This document shows, in pieces, positions 12,337 to 26,687 of a DNA stretch of 64,000 bases (position 1 is the first letter of the stretch; the number at the start of each line of letters is the position of its first letter). The stretch spans positions 6,304,501-6,368,500 of the forward strand of contig JAUCMP010000026.1 of assembly GCA_030770545.1 (NCBI GenBank). Reading direction: 5' to 3'. The notes under the pieces are model-generated. The model saw only the letters and a list, made by a program, of their open reading frames with translations, made no database searches and was not told the DNA's origin. The position numbers were made by a program, and so were the translations under genes. Origin of the DNA: Macropodus opercularis (taxonomy: Eukaryota; Chordata; Actinopteri; Anabantiformes; Osphronemidae).

Positions 12337-15300
12337 GTAAGTTCGGTCAGTGTGTATAAATCACGTTCTCTGAAGATTGCAGGTCTGTGATGAATATACA
12401 TGATAGACGTGGATGGCGCTGCTCATGCAGATGTTACATATCGCTCTTTGTTTGAGACTTGTGACCTCCAAGCGTAAAGGACTCTTTCTGCTTCTGTTCT
12501 CTGTGAAGCCAGTGTAAGGGACCGTCTCTGAAAATCCCTTTTCCTATTCCTCCCTCCACTTAAACATCCTCTTGACAGTGAAGCTCCATTTTGTCCTTTC
12601 TCCTGTCAGTCAGGCTGCATTGTGCTGCGTTGTTGAAGAGGAGACTTTGTCCTTGCTCTTTCTGAAAGCCTTCACCTGGGTGACACCAGGACCTGGGAAG
12701 ATTGGCATCAGATAGGCAGAGCTCTTTGTGTGGCTGTGTCAAAGCACTTAGCATGGTGTGACATGAAGGCCCATTGAAGGCTGAAGAGACAACCAATTCC
12801 AAACACTGCTCACCACACAGTCAGTAAGAGGCGAGTGACTTGTGGATCAATCATTTAAACACAGACTTTAACAGGAGAAAACACAAGGATTTGGTCTCTT
12901 AATCAATATCCAATTTGAAACTCTCTTAAATTTGCTTACATTATCTGTTACTGTTTGCTGAGATCTGAAAAAAGGAAAAGAGGAGGCGAAGGAGATAGCA
13001 GGAAAAGAAAAGAAAAGCCTGCCTTATTAGCGCCTGGCCTTATGCAAATCTCCTCCGTAAATTAGCTGTCAAATCAATCCCCTAAACCGTTTTGAGTTTC
13101 TCCGCTCCAGCCCAGGCTCGGCTGTTGGCCAGCGAACCCAGCAGGAATAGTTTTATCTGTGGCTGGTGGTTACTGGACTACCTGCCTCTCTGTCCTCCAC
13201 TGGCAGGCGCCAATTAAACCGGAGCCAGGCTTTCACCTGGCAGTCGTCCCTGCTATTGACCTCTCTGAGAGAGCGGTCTGGACCACAGAAGGTCCACACA
13301 GCAGCCAAAGCACAGGAAGCGATCTGCTAAACAAGGGCCCAGTTACCTAGTTACCTATCAAACAACATTAAGGCTAGTTCAAGCTGAGACTGAGTGATAC
13401 AGAAAGTTTCACCAAAGTATAAATTTGGAAGCAAGTGAGAACACATGTTAGCGAGTAGATGGATGAATAAAGACCTTTCATAGTCTTATTATTTCTCCTT
13501 CTAAAGCTTTAGTGTAAGAGGAGATGTCAGTTCATGTCATGCATGCACCACCCACTCCCTGCTAACTCAGAAAGACACAACTTCAAATACAGAGATCAGA
13601 CATTTCTCTTATGGGGACCAAACACTAAGAACCAGAAATCCATGTTCTCTCTCTCTAATTTATGAACGTTTTGGGCTGTTGTTCTCTGAGTGTGTGTGCG
13701 TGTGTCTTTGTTACTCTGTTTCATGTGGCTTGTTTTTATGAATATCAGAGCCTTTCACTGAAGTCCATCTATTATCTAATATCGCTTATATACACCTCCA
13801 GCTCTGTCCCACGCTCAGCTGGCTCTCTCAACTAGAGCCAGCATGCTGCCTCTAGCAGACAGGCACAATCATTGTGTTTAAAACACTAGGAGACACAGAG
13901 GACAGTCTCATAGTGTGTGGCAACATCTGCCTTCGGCTCTCCCACACTGTAACTCACAGAGATTGCATGGCATCCCTCTTATCTCCCAAGCCACAAGGGC
14001 CCCACTGTCCAGTCCGTGCCAAATGTGTGTGCGTGTGTCTACATTTGTGTACATCAGTCATGAATAGATTTGTTGTGTCCCATACACAGCTGTTGGATTC
14101 ATTGCAGACGAAGGCCCCGGCTTTCAGTCTGTACCACTCTCTTTTCACTGTTGTTTAGGTCTTCCAGCCTTGGGCACATTGTGCTCCACTAGATTTCTAC
14201 ATGCTCCTAGAGACACGTGTATATAATCACACGCTGTCCCAGCTGAAGCTACACAACCTGACTTTGTCCCTGTCTCCCCAGTAGCCTGAGCTGTGAATCA
14301 ATAGGCTGACAGCCACCGCTGTAGGGTCAGGGCTGCAGTTTGATATCACCAGCATCTCATGGTGGGACAGATCCCCCAGGCTGTGTTCACACACTCCTGC
14401 TGTGTTGCTCCCATTGTGAGACAGGGTTGCGACCTGTTAAATTGGTCTGTATATAGGCCTTATCCGAGCCGCTTTTTCAGGGTCAGAGCTGAAACTTAAC
14501 AGCCATCTCCAAAATGGACCCTTGGGTGTCTATTTTTTCGTACAGAGCCCTGGACCTCTGACCAAGAGGACACACTCACGGCCTCTCTGGGTTCCAGGCC
14601 CGTGAAGAAGGAGGAATGGCTCCATTGTTCAATGAGAACAAATGTGCCTGTTTAACTGTAGGCAGCCGGATGCCATTCTTACCGCTGACACAGTAATGTG
14701 TCATTTTGAAGTGCACAATAATGAGCAATCACATAGTATCACTGTCCTTGATGTACCCCTTTGTCTCCTGAATCATCTCTCGCAGCTTTTGTTTGCTTTG
14801 TGCCTCTTGCTTATCAACTGTATTTGTGTGCATGTGTGTATGTGTGTGTGACAGGCAGTGTTGAAGGTAGTGTAGGAATTCCTTCAATGCGATTTGCACG
14901 GCTCTCTTGTTTGCTTGCTGTGATGAATTTTATCCCTAATGAAATGCAACAACGTTCCTTATGAAGGAGAGAGCCGCTCCCTCATCCAGTAAATTCTCTT
15001 CTGGGCTTGAAGGGAGGAAGGGACTCATGTACAGGAATACTGTGGCGTGAGCTAAGGCTGGATATGAAACTACAGAGAGAAAATATTCTGGATGCTTGAA
15101 TAAGGATCGAATAGGTGCTAACCCTTATTCAGTGGGTCAGCATTGGACCTGATAAGTCTGACTTAATGGATGAGAAAAAGTTCATTCTGAGCATGATACA
15201 CCAATCTACCACACATATCTTAAACATTTGTTGAGTGTTTTAATTCTGAGCACAGCTCCGGCCTCTACATCTCGGTGTAGTTGACGTTCACCTGGAGGCC

Positions 15301-16448
15301 TCCTCTGGTACTTATTTCAGGCTACATTGTTGTTGTTGTCCCCATGATATTGTCCGCTTATCTGTGAGGTGTAGGTCCTTAAACTCCTATTCATCAATGA
15401 CAAACTCTTTCTCACACACAGTAAAAAACATTCACTCATACATATTGTACACTGTGCTGAGGAATGTGGCCAACTATGATAAGATCTCACCCACATCCTC
15501 GGATAACTACCCCCCAGCTGCGCCACACACGGCTGTGATTGGTCGCTCTGTTTTGCCCTGTGGGCCTGTTTGAGCTGTGTGTCATGCTGGACATCTTTGT
15601 GCATGACTGCATTAGTTATAGCCAACGCTGACCTGAAACGCCTTTGTACTAGTTGAGAATATGCAGGTGTTATTGGTGACCTTTGCTCCTGTCCACAGTA
15701 CAACGTTATGCTCCACTTTACTGCCAAATCATCGTCCTGTTGGATATAAACTGTTGAAGTTCATTCCACAAACATTTGCTTTATTTAATGACCTTTTCCA
15801 GCTGCTCTTGATAAAAACAAATGTACTGCCAGGTTTTTACTGAGTATGTAGTGACACAAAGGAGGAGACCCACACACACATACAAACCCCCGGCCCCTAT
15901 GCAATCCATCATCCACCGCAGACACATAAAGATCCTTTTCCCTGCGGACGACAGAACACACACCTCATCTTCAGCCCCTGTCTCCTCTTCCATGTACCCC
16001 TCTTCAGCAGGAGATATCTATATATCAGGCAATCGCAGCCTGCCAAGACCCCTCCACCATTAACACACACAGTGGGATAACACAGTGGAAAAAAGAGACA
16101 TTTAGGAAAGAACTTTAAGCTGAACTGCAGTCAAAGTGGTCAGTAAAAGTCATTACCATGCATCACAGCACATGACGATGAACGAAGAGACAGTTGAGGA
16201 AAACAGTGGAAATACACTTTTATCAGAATGCAGTCCCCTCCCGTATCTCCTCTCACACCTACACTCCTCCTGCCTGCGGACATGCCCACCTGGCTCTGCT
16301 AATTTCTATTGTCAGCATGTCTGAAGCAGAGCAGCCAATCAGTTGTGAGCGTCAGCCCCTGAGGCCTGCAGTCGCTCTGCGGCTCCAATTTAAAGGTCAG
16401 CTGATAAGCAGCCAGATTCATGCATAATTTGGGCTGGTCTGCAGGCAG

Positions 16449-16467
16449 ACACACACACACACACACA
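16449..16467. repeat. (AC)n microsatellite
   Basis: Short uninterrupted AC tract within the large pacrg intron. Confidence 0.9.
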
Positions 16468-19400
16468 AATATACATATCACACTCCTGGTCTATGTTTGA
16501 CCCTCTCAAACTTTTTACTTTGCACATTGTGGCAGGTTTCCCTTTTCATTGCAGCTAGAACATATTCATGCCCCTATTATTTAATCAGATTAGATCATGT
16601 ACTTTTACTGACGGTCCGGAGGAGGAAAACTTGGCTTTGTGTTTGTTGATTTGTTCATTAATTTGTGCACAGTGACTTTTGCACCGTGCAGCACTTAGGG
16701 GAATTATGTGATCCACTCTTTAAATGGCACAGGGCCCTAAGGCTGCCAGTAAGTTTAAATGAAATAGAATTTGGCATCTTCCCCTGCAACTTTAACAAAG
16801 CACATCTTTGATTGCTGCAGTGTGCTGAGCCTCGCAACAGAATTTGCACAAGCTCCCTCCACTCTCTCTCCATTTTACTGCAACAGTGAACACTCTTGTG
16901 TGATTGCTTTATTTTTGCATATGTAATTTTCTAATTACAACGTTGTCATTGTACATTACTCTTTATAGCAAATAAATAGACTTTAATACACAATAAGTAT
17001 TTTGTTATTAGTATTCTGTGCCTTGCTTTACATTTCAGTGGTTGCAAACATTCTTCTGTATCAACATATTGATGTTTCAGGTGCGTCAGGACATACAAAT
17101 AGATGCAAGCACAGTGTTTACTGCAGTCATGAGAATGTAGTTTTATCAGAGAGCTCCAAATAGTCAGTTGCCATTCACTCAAAGTAAAGAGTGATTTTCT
17201 TTTACCACATGTTTTTTAACATAGAGAGCAGGTGCACTTTCATTCTACTCTAAAACAGTAAAGTATCATGGTCTACAAATTGGATAGTATAAAAGAGGAA
17301 GCTTCTAAGGGAGTGTTGAGCTTTATATGGAGCGGTTCAGGACATAGGAAGTTGTAATCTGAGAATGTTAATGTTTGTGTTCTTTGTATGGGACCAGAAG
17401 ACATCAAACTCAGCAGGGTTCCTCCTTTCATTCTCTCTAATCCAACTAGCACTCAATTACCTAATTGGATGACTTATGAGGGTCCTTCCCTTTCTCTCTT
17501 CCCTCCCATCTCAATGAGATTAACATACTCTGTAATTAATGAATTTGGGGCACTTTGAAACGATTTGCAGGATTGTCTAGGCTCCTGGGGCCTGACATGT
17601 GTAACACAATTATCGAGTTGTCGAAATTAGACAATAGAGTGAGATGAATAGCAAGAGCGTTAGCTGTGTTGGGTAAGGACAGGTGATCGTTCCAGTCTGA
17701 ACATGTATCTTTTGTTTTATTCCCTGTAGTGTATGTGTGGTGGGGGGTTTGGGGCCAGTCAGCCATTTGATAGCCAATGACTGAGCTGCTGTTTGATGTA
17801 ATTTTACGTGTGTTCATTTGTGTGTGATTGTGTGTCCTTGTGTGCCTTTACGTGTGTCATGACTTCCTAGCAGCAAGCAGGGAGCTTTCCTGCAGCCTCT
17901 CACCGCATCATTGTGTTTGACATTTCCACGGGCAGCCAGCGACAGAATGCTGGTGTGTGCGCAGACGTTTGTCCACCCGACTTTGGATCAGCATTCGCAC
18001 CCAGCGCCAGGTTGCCTGTCAGATTTCATAAACAGCCACACCTTCACAAACAGGCCCACTGCTTGAAAGTGGGGGAAAAAGCACAATTTCAGAAAACAAA
18101 TAGCATGTCTGCAGCAGCCCTAACACATTGTCCTGGGCAAGGACACACATAATAATCAACAGAAATAAAACAGATTTTATTATCATTGTCAGGATATGGC
18201 CCTGCTCAGATATAAGCAGGTTTTTCATACATTATTTAATCTGAACGGAGGATTGCGGTTTTCCTGCATTTTCACCTGTCATGTACCAATCTAAAAAGAG
18301 TATAGACATGATTTTAGGCTTACAATCCAAAATGACTTCAGCTTGTCAAGTGTCTTCGGTCCTGCGCTATCAGTCATGTGGTTCTGGGGGGGTCTGTCTC
18401 CTCGCTGTCTGTATCTTTAGTGGCCTACCCTCCGATTACAGCCCTTTCTCAGCGTTTTCCCAGACAAAGGTAATCTTATCTTCTCCATTCTCACTAAGGA
18501 CAGTTTAGCATGCGCAAGTCACAGCCCTTACTATCTCTAATGGATGAAACCAAACCCTTTTCTAACACTCTAATGCTCACTGCTTCTCAAGACTCCCCTA
18601 ATCAAACCCCCACCCACCCACCAACTCACACAAATCCTTGCAAGGTTGTCCGAGCCAAGTCCTGTCCCACGTCCAGACAACAGTTTTTAGCTGGCACCCA
18701 TCTCTAATGTTTCCATCTGGCTCCAAGGCTCATATTCCCCTAGACATCACAAAATATGAGAATTGAGTCCCAACCTGTACGTGAACGAGTCTAGCTCCAA
18801 ATGTGATATCCATTATTTTTGTGAAGAAAACTCACAAGACAATTAGAGCCATTAAAATAAAACAGGTGCCTGCTGTTGAAGTTACAATTTTCCTGTCATT
18901 CACTGAGTCCAAAAACCAAGTGATCACACAATGTTTGATGTTTCCATAATTAAGTTATCAAAAGAAAAAAATCAATGCCCATGCAAAAAACGATTAATTA
19001 TTGTTTCCTGTGAATCCCATTAAGGCATATTTATCCCTCTTTTGCTTTACATGCATTATTGGTTGTAACTCCTGTTAGACATAAAGGCCAATCATACATT
19101 TAATAATCAGGTCAGCAACATGGATCAACGATTAGTGTTTTCTAAGCAGAAGCACAGAGCCAAATAATTATGGGCCATTTAGACCCTATTAAAGTGAAAA
19201 AGTGTATGTGTAGGCATATTCTCTCTCAGGAGTGTTGCAGATTATTTTGTTGTTGCTGTTGTAATCTTGTAATGAATTAACTAATGAAACTCTGCCCTTC
19301 TTCTTCTACTCTTGGCTCTTTATTAGCTCTGATGTTGGCAGTACCAGAGGACTGACTGAGAGGCTATTTCAGTATCTTTGCTTAGCTCAAGTGTGCGTTG

Positions 19401-22400
19401 AGGAAATTAAAGCCAATCAGCCCAACCAGATGTTACCTTATTATGTTTGGCCACCCAGTACTATGAGGGGGACAAGGGTCTAGAGCATACAAAGCTCAGA
19501 TGTTCAATCAGATGTTCTGGGAGCAAACCAAAACAATCCAGATGAACAACAAGTCCAGTTTTTCCTGCCACCTCTTCTAATAATACAGAGGACTCATTCA
19601 AATTCTAATGCTTGAGCACATTGGGTGTTTTTACGTTGGGGCTATAGTATCTAAATGTCCATTTCTCCCAGAAGCTCTGTTAACGTATCACTCTTGGCCA
19701 CTTAATAGCAGTTTTGAGTGCTTTCCTCCACAAAAGCTACATTTGATCCAACTACATTTTCTGAGAAACACTGGCAATGCCCCGAAGCCAGAACCTTCAA
19801 TTCACAGATATATGGATATATATTTTAAAAAAAAACTCAACAAAAGCCAAGTCACTTGAGCACTGTAAAATGTAGGCTGCTCCGGTGAAATCAAAACAAA
19901 TGCAACTTACAGTTGTCTTAACAGGCACAGATCCAGCTAATGGTCTGCAAAGAACTAATGGAGCCAGTTGCAGGTTTTATTTGCAGCAAATGTGCCTCAA
20001 GCACTTTGGTTTTTCACTTTTGCATCACTGCTATTGGTAAAAAGACAACATTAATAGTTAAATATTTATAAATACACGTTGTACGTTGCATAATTAATTT
20101 ATTGCAGCTTCATCTGTAAATATTGTTACCTCACCAGTTGGTCCGGCACAGAAGACCACTATCAGGACCTGCGTGTGTGAGAATAGCCAGACACACAGTC
20201 AGTGCTGCCAAATACTGAGAAAATTCCCACATTACTGTTTTATTTACTCTCAGGATCTGTTCTGTCACACAGGCATGCATGCAGGGATGCTCGCCTCCAT
20301 GGCCTTCAGAGTGAATTTAAGGAACATAAACACCAGTGCTGCATGTCTGCCTCGTGTCACCCTGTGGAATGTACAACATGCCTGTTATGATCTACTTAGG
20401 ATCATATTCTATAGACATGTCTTGTTCTATGTGAAAGGCTCTCATGTTGCTGGTGACTTGCAACATGTTACACTGTAAAGTTCTAAACCGAGTATTTGTA
20501 ATCCTTCATTCAAGTCGACAGAGCAAAAGGTACATTCATTGGAATAATTACTGACATGCACTCGGTTCGGATTGTTTATTCAGTTATTATTGTTATTATC
20601 CACAAGTGCAGAGATACTTTGTGAGTCTCTCTTTCTAACAAATCGTGATCACACTGGAAAAGACAAACACTCAAGCAAATGTTTAAGATGAAGCAGATGA
20701 TAACATAAACATAACACGGTAGAGCCATGTTCATCACCTTCTTCACACGCCTGTATTCTAGTTCGTCCTTGTTGTTGGTAAATGCTATGTTAAGTCTACA
20801 TAGCCTTCACTAATAGGCTTATTATCTCTCCTCCATGTGCTTCCACTCCTCTTAGACTCTCTGTGTTAAAAGCCTTGACCTGTTTGGTCTTTCTGAGGCC
20901 CACCCATAATGCCCTTCTAGTGTTGACCTCAGTGATATGAATTATTCACCTTCTGAAATGTGGCAATTCTTGTAACGTTCCGACCCCCCTCACCCCCAAC
21001 CCCCTGCCCGTCTGGGACACTTTACAAGCTCCCGAAGGAGATGCACCCATAATTCTCCTGCTCTCACCTCAGCTCTTCTCCTCTCCACAACCTTTCTCAA
21101 TGAAATATTTAGTCAGTGTGGATTGAGAAGCGAACATCCCTGGTTCCCCCATGGCTTTCGCTCACTGTCTTGCCTCCACTCTCTTCCTCATACACTACAT
21201 GTCCTGCTGTTCTTCCCTACTTGTGCTTTACGCACAGAGGCAACAGGGACATGGAACGAGGCGATGAGCCTCTAAAACATTAAGGCTTCTGCCCCTCGAG
21301 TGGCCCTGTCAAACATGATAAAATCTCAGCTCCATGCTAGGGAGACAGCTGCAGTGACGGCTTGCCACTGACTGGTGTAAAATCTGTCCTAGATAGATGC
21401 TTTGTGGATAACGATGCTTACACTCATCCTTTCTGTTTTATTGTTTGCAACAGTACCAATGCTACTCAGTGGACTACAGTCACCCTCAGGATGCAGAATG
21501 ACGCAGCCACATATTTCCCCTTTTCTGAAATACAAAGCCAAGCCAGCAATTCAAGAGACTCTGTTTTGTTGTGTTGGCGGTCAGGATGGTCTGATGGATG
21601 ATAAGTGTAGTGATGGTCTAAATAGACTGTACCAAAAAGCTTTAAACACACCTTTTGTGCACATTAAGAAGTTACAGCACCGGCTGTGATGAAATTGTCT
21701 GTTGGACAGAACCATCCTTTTCAGTCCCATATTAAGATACAGTACATAGACGTGCAGTAATAAAAAAGAATCTAATAACACATACGTGCAGTTTCTATCA
21801 GTGGCAGCTCGTGCAAGTCTGAGCTCAGAATTCAAGCTCGTGTCAGAGCATATTTTGGCCCCTGCAGGGTCACAGTCTCTCCCATGTGTTTCGTTCTTAC
21901 AGCCTTTGTTCCCCACAGCCCTGCTATTCTGGGTAAAGAAAGGTCATCTCCCCCTCAGATACTAGCATCTTCAGATGCTGAGATTGTAGCCACATGAAGT
22001 CCCTTAATCATGTATCGTGAAGCACAGGGTTATGTTTTCACTGTCACTATGTACCATTATTTAAAGTAGATGTGTTAATTTTGACAACCAGCACATGTTT
22101 GCAAATGGTTTCCAGATCGAAGTTTTATATAATAACATATGGAGATGTTTCACTTTGGCAGAACAGTCTCTGGATGATGAATGTTCATTTTTTTTAGAAT
22201 GTGTTCTTTGTGCACAGGCCACGTTAAAACACATGCCGTAGTGTAATTTAAGTCCGATTGTTGAACACTGAGGTATGTGACACTTGACGCAGGCTCACAT
22301 GTTCCCTTCTCTATTTATGGGGGTCGCTATTCCCCTGGCAGAGGAAGCCAAGCTGGTGTGTGAAAAACTGACCCGTGCACAATAACATTCCCGTCCCTCA

Positions 22401-22708
22401 CCGTACACACACGTCAAAATGAGCCTTTTTTTTCACGACGCCTCGCCCTCACTGGAAAAGCACAAAGACGCAGGCTCTCGTCACCTGAGTCCGTGTGTGC
22501 AGAGCGATGGAGATAACAGCTGCTGTGAAACGACAGGATGCACGGCTCCAAGTCGAGGAGCCAGTTAAAGAGTGAAGCACATTTGCTGAAGGTTATGCAA
22601 GACCACACAATTTAGAGTTGAACTCTCTTGACTCCATAAAAGATGCTTTCAACTTGAGAATGGTAGTTTAGCTGCTGATAAATGCAATCCACTGCACATT
22701 GATTGGAG

Positions 22709-22729
22709 TGTGCGTGTGTGTGTGTGTGT
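22709..22729. repeat. (TG)n microsatellite with one TGCG step
   Basis: TG tract of 21 bases, interrupted once by a C. Confidence 0.9.
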
Positions 22730-24829
22730 CACCGTCACCTTAACTTGAGCGTCTCCTGATATTTTTAACCCAGCACTCCATCAAAACGCTGAAGCACATA
22801 GTAATTAAGCCAGATAGACGTCAGATGTCCGCACCAACAGGACATCTCTGAACGGTTCTAGGGGTATAAATGAGTAAAGCTGATGCAGCCAACTACCGAT
22901 GATTTATTCCGAGCGGCCTGCTAGTAGCACAATGATCTGTGCGTTTTCTATGTTTGTGAGTTTTTATTCCTGTGTGTGTAAACAGGCGTTTGCATTCCCA
23001 CATGGCTGTGTGTGTGTGTGTGTTTAAACTACCCAGGGCAGCAGTCACTGCATGGTGGGCTTTTATTAAAGAGTTGTAATGAGTGAGCGCCATCATGAGC
23101 CAGCTCCCCTATTGATTACCTATAAAGAGCACTCAGCGGAGACGTGCCGTGATCCATAGATAATGCTTTGCACATAGAGGCTCGTATTAGTCTGGTTTCA
23201 AAGCTCTATGTCACTGCTAATGTCTCAAATTTTGTTGAGCAATTCAAATTGATGCGATGTGACTCATTTGCTTGTTTTCTAGGATCTTCTTGGTCAATCA
23301 AAGCCCCTGTGAATGGCATAAAACCCGGATCTTACACGTAGTCACCACATGCCTTAAGGAACATGCTAAACCTATATTAACCATATACTACTGGAAGGAG
23401 CCTCTGCAAAAAGGGAATCTGATTCATTAGATTCAGTTCAATTCAATCAAAGAAAAATCCCAATACATCAACGTGATATGACATAACTGGCCTTTTTAAT
23501 CCACACCAGTAAGACCAACACGTTATGGTTATAGCTTCTGATATAGGATGATTGTTTTTATGTATTCAATTTGTTGTTCGTTTGTTTTGGCCTATATTAT
23601 TAAACTATTAGGACTTACATGGAAATCCAACTGTGAACTGTGCAAAGAAATATTGCAGGCTCAGTATATAAAATGATTAAAATAGTTGCACATCAATCAG
23701 CTGTAATAAAATGTTGCATACAGTAATATATGCATAATAATATTTTGCTGAGGGAGCACTGTATATAACACACGTGTTGTATGATTGGAAATAATTACTT
23801 TATACAATAAAGTACAGTATTTACATGAAAAAGCAATTTAACTTATTTTGCCATGACTGGTCAAGCATTTTCCTTTTTACCTTCTGCCATTATATCAAAT
23901 GTTCAAACTAGAATAAAAGGTCTGTTGGTTCTTTGCATTTGACAGATGCATAAATAATGATTAGGCAACACTACACCTCCATCAATATGATCTCAATTTA
24001 CTACTCACTAGAGCAATGTACAAGTATTTATTGTGTATGTGATATTGAATGAGTAAACACTACAGTGCATGAGAGTGATATTGTACTCACCCCAGTGTAA
24101 ACTGGGAAGGTTCAGTAGATGCTTTTTTTGAAATAATGGCATTGTCAGCTGAAATCATAACACAGTCTTGCTTGTTGTATTGGATATTAGTTGAACCATG
24201 CCCCAAAGCTGATTTGCAGCCAGATTGTATTATTATCTGTTATTGATTATCATTTGATGTTGTTCACGCTAATGTAGCACAACCTGTGCTTAGAAGATAT
24301 AGGCTGGCGTGTGCAAGGCTGCATGTATGACAGAGTGCTCTAGTGCTCTTTCTGGACAAGGGAGGAGTTTTGTCCTAGAGCATTAGAAAGCTAATGCCCT
24401 ATAAAATGCTCTAATCAGAATACGTCCACACATGAGTGTGTCTGCTGTTTTATTGCCAAATTCAATATGGCACATAAACAAGGGTAGGAAACACTGACAA
24501 GGAATCGCACCTGTGTGATATACAACAGTGCTAAAATGCAATGCACACATACATGACCTCCTGCAATCTGACTTCGAGAAGAGGTTCTAGAGCAGGCTGG
24601 CTAAGGTCATGCTGATTTACAGCGGCATTGAATCCACTGGGGTTGCCATTATATCATGCTGGTGATTGGACAGCGCTGCAGCCCTGGGAATGGACAGAAA
24701 ACATACATATGTGTAAGTACAGGCAGACACACAGGCAGAGAGTGGAGGGTTTGAGGAGTCACCCCATCACCACCGATCCGTGTGGGTCGACACACAAGCC
24801 AATGCCCCCCTTGAAAAACACAGTATTGT

Positions 24830-24831
<2 letters not shown>

Positions 24832-24860
<29 letters not shown>
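24832..24860. repeat. (CA)14 microsatellite
   Basis: Uninterrupted CA tract of 29 bases, followed by GCG. Confidence 0.97.
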
Positions 24861-24862
<2 letters not shown>

Positions 24863-26668
24863 GTCAGACAGTTCATTTCAATGCAAATAAGTGTTCTTCG
24901 CTCTTGTGGGAGGAAAGCTTGGCAGACTGCATTTTCTCTTCTCTATCATATGGAGCATCTAGATTGTATAGTGAGCTCTCGGGCGGAACCAAGCAGTCGT
25001 GAGTACATACAGCACATTGCTTGCTTGAACTGATTTATCGAGTTTTATGTTAAGTACCAGACAGCTTCTATTCTGGCTTCTTGCATTCGTGCTTTGTTTA
25101 CGCAGGAGGATGTCATGATCGTAGTGAGTGAGTGTATTTAAATTGTCTTAAAAGTGCTGTGAGCTTTAATTGTGTAGCATTACACAGCTTCCATGTTCTC
25201 ATGCTGACATATGATCCTCTCTGCGCTGCTCGTGCGGTGTTACAGACGAGGCTCGGTTCTTCCGTCCTCCCGGTGGGCCTTTGTCCTTAAAAGAATGGAG
25301 GCTCCGCACTTCATCAGATAGATTACAGCCAATTAAATGTGTCCGTTATCACCCATTAATTACAGCCACCACTTCTGCTAGAAATAGGCCTGACCAAGCA
25401 ACAGCTCCAGACGTGAAATTGACCCAAATACATCAAGATGAGTTTCCATTTTTTACCTCTTTAATCAGTGCTCATCAACAAAGGCCTATCATTGAACCAA
25501 ATCATCCCCATTGATTCCCAGTGAGAAGTTTATTGCTGGGTTAGCACATACACACCGGTTGTTTATGTGCACATAGATGTTTGTATGTGCGGACACATGT
25601 CCACCTGAGTGTTATGCGACGCATTTAAAAGTCCGTGACAGTTTTCCTCCTGCTGTACGTGCATGTGCTTTCTGCACGTGATGGGTTATTTGAGGTCGGG
25701 GCTGATGGAGTGGGCTCCCTGAGAGACAGGCAGCGGCCCTGAAGGATTGACACTGTGACACCTCTCTCCGTCAGCCTGATTAGTCACCTCTTTAATGTTG
25801 CAGCCCATTTTAAAGCGCTTATGTGGAAGACAGGCTGACACTTGCTAGCTGAATAGGGCTGATTGAGATGAATGCAAAATCTCAAAGCACATGAACAATA
25901 TAATACCGATCCACCTTCTTCTATCAGGAGTCAAATTGCACCACTTTTTCTAACCTCTGTGTTGTTGAATATGCTGCAGATGTGTTTGAGTGTGTGTAAG
26001 TACGTGTTTCCTTTTGGTCTTTTAGAAACGCTACGTGCAGGAATTTTAGGAAATGTTGACTTTGACTACCTCTTTTTTCTTGTTCTCTCTTTTTCAACCT
26101 CTCTTGTACTTTCTCCTTCTTTACAAGCTCAGGGAGGTCGACAGCTGCCCTCTAACCCAGGAATCAGGCGTTAGAGGAACAGCCTGACAATTAGTCTGCT
26201 ATTGCCTCAGTGGGACAGGATCAGAGTAACAAGACAGGCAAAGAGCAAAAAAGAGAAAGAACAGAGAGGTTCAAGATGTATTCTGGGAACCTTTAATGAG
26301 CATATGCAGAGTTGGACATTTTTAGACACCTGTTTACATTGAACCTAAGGAGTCTGGTCACATCAAGAGGTGGAATCATGAAACTATTGTCTTGATATTT
26401 CTAAACCACTCTGTAAGTCGTCTATCTCTGGTACGAATGGGAGGCAGATATTTTGATCTTTTCAGAGAGCAAAGATGGCTCAGTTCAGGACTGGTCTGTT
26501 GTAATAAATGATGTAAAAACCATCTGCACTAGTGCATCACGCGTGTTATATATACACCTCATTCTTAAAGTAGATCATGGAGGGTAGAGAAGAAAGCAAA
26601 GGGACGGGAGAGGTAAGTGAAGAAGTACACGGCAAAGGGCGTAATTGAAAAGTAACTTCATATGAGAC

Positions 26669-26687
26669 TGTGTGTGTGTGTGTGTGT
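26669..26687. repeat. (TG)n microsatellite
   Basis: Uninterrupted TG tract of 19 bases. Confidence 0.92.

Larger units (their letters stand above)
12337..24000 (+). other. pacrg: large pacrg intron, part 1
   Basis: First part of the 39.3 kb intron, beginning with GTAAGT. No exon with recognisable homology is present. Contents are AT-rich unique sequence, short GT/CA tracts (16449-16467, 22709-22729, 23007-23023), an octamer-containing block near 13.02-13.17 kb, an AT-rich block with many homeodomain-type ATTA/TAAT cores near 18.95-19.21 kb, and a very AT-rich stretch (23660-23830) that may be an old interspersed repeat. Open frames are short and interrupted and look like chance. Confidence 0.85.

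Noticed and set aside
15317..15727. 136-codon open frame on the - strand
   Set aside because: No homology recognised and no exon signals; treated as chance.
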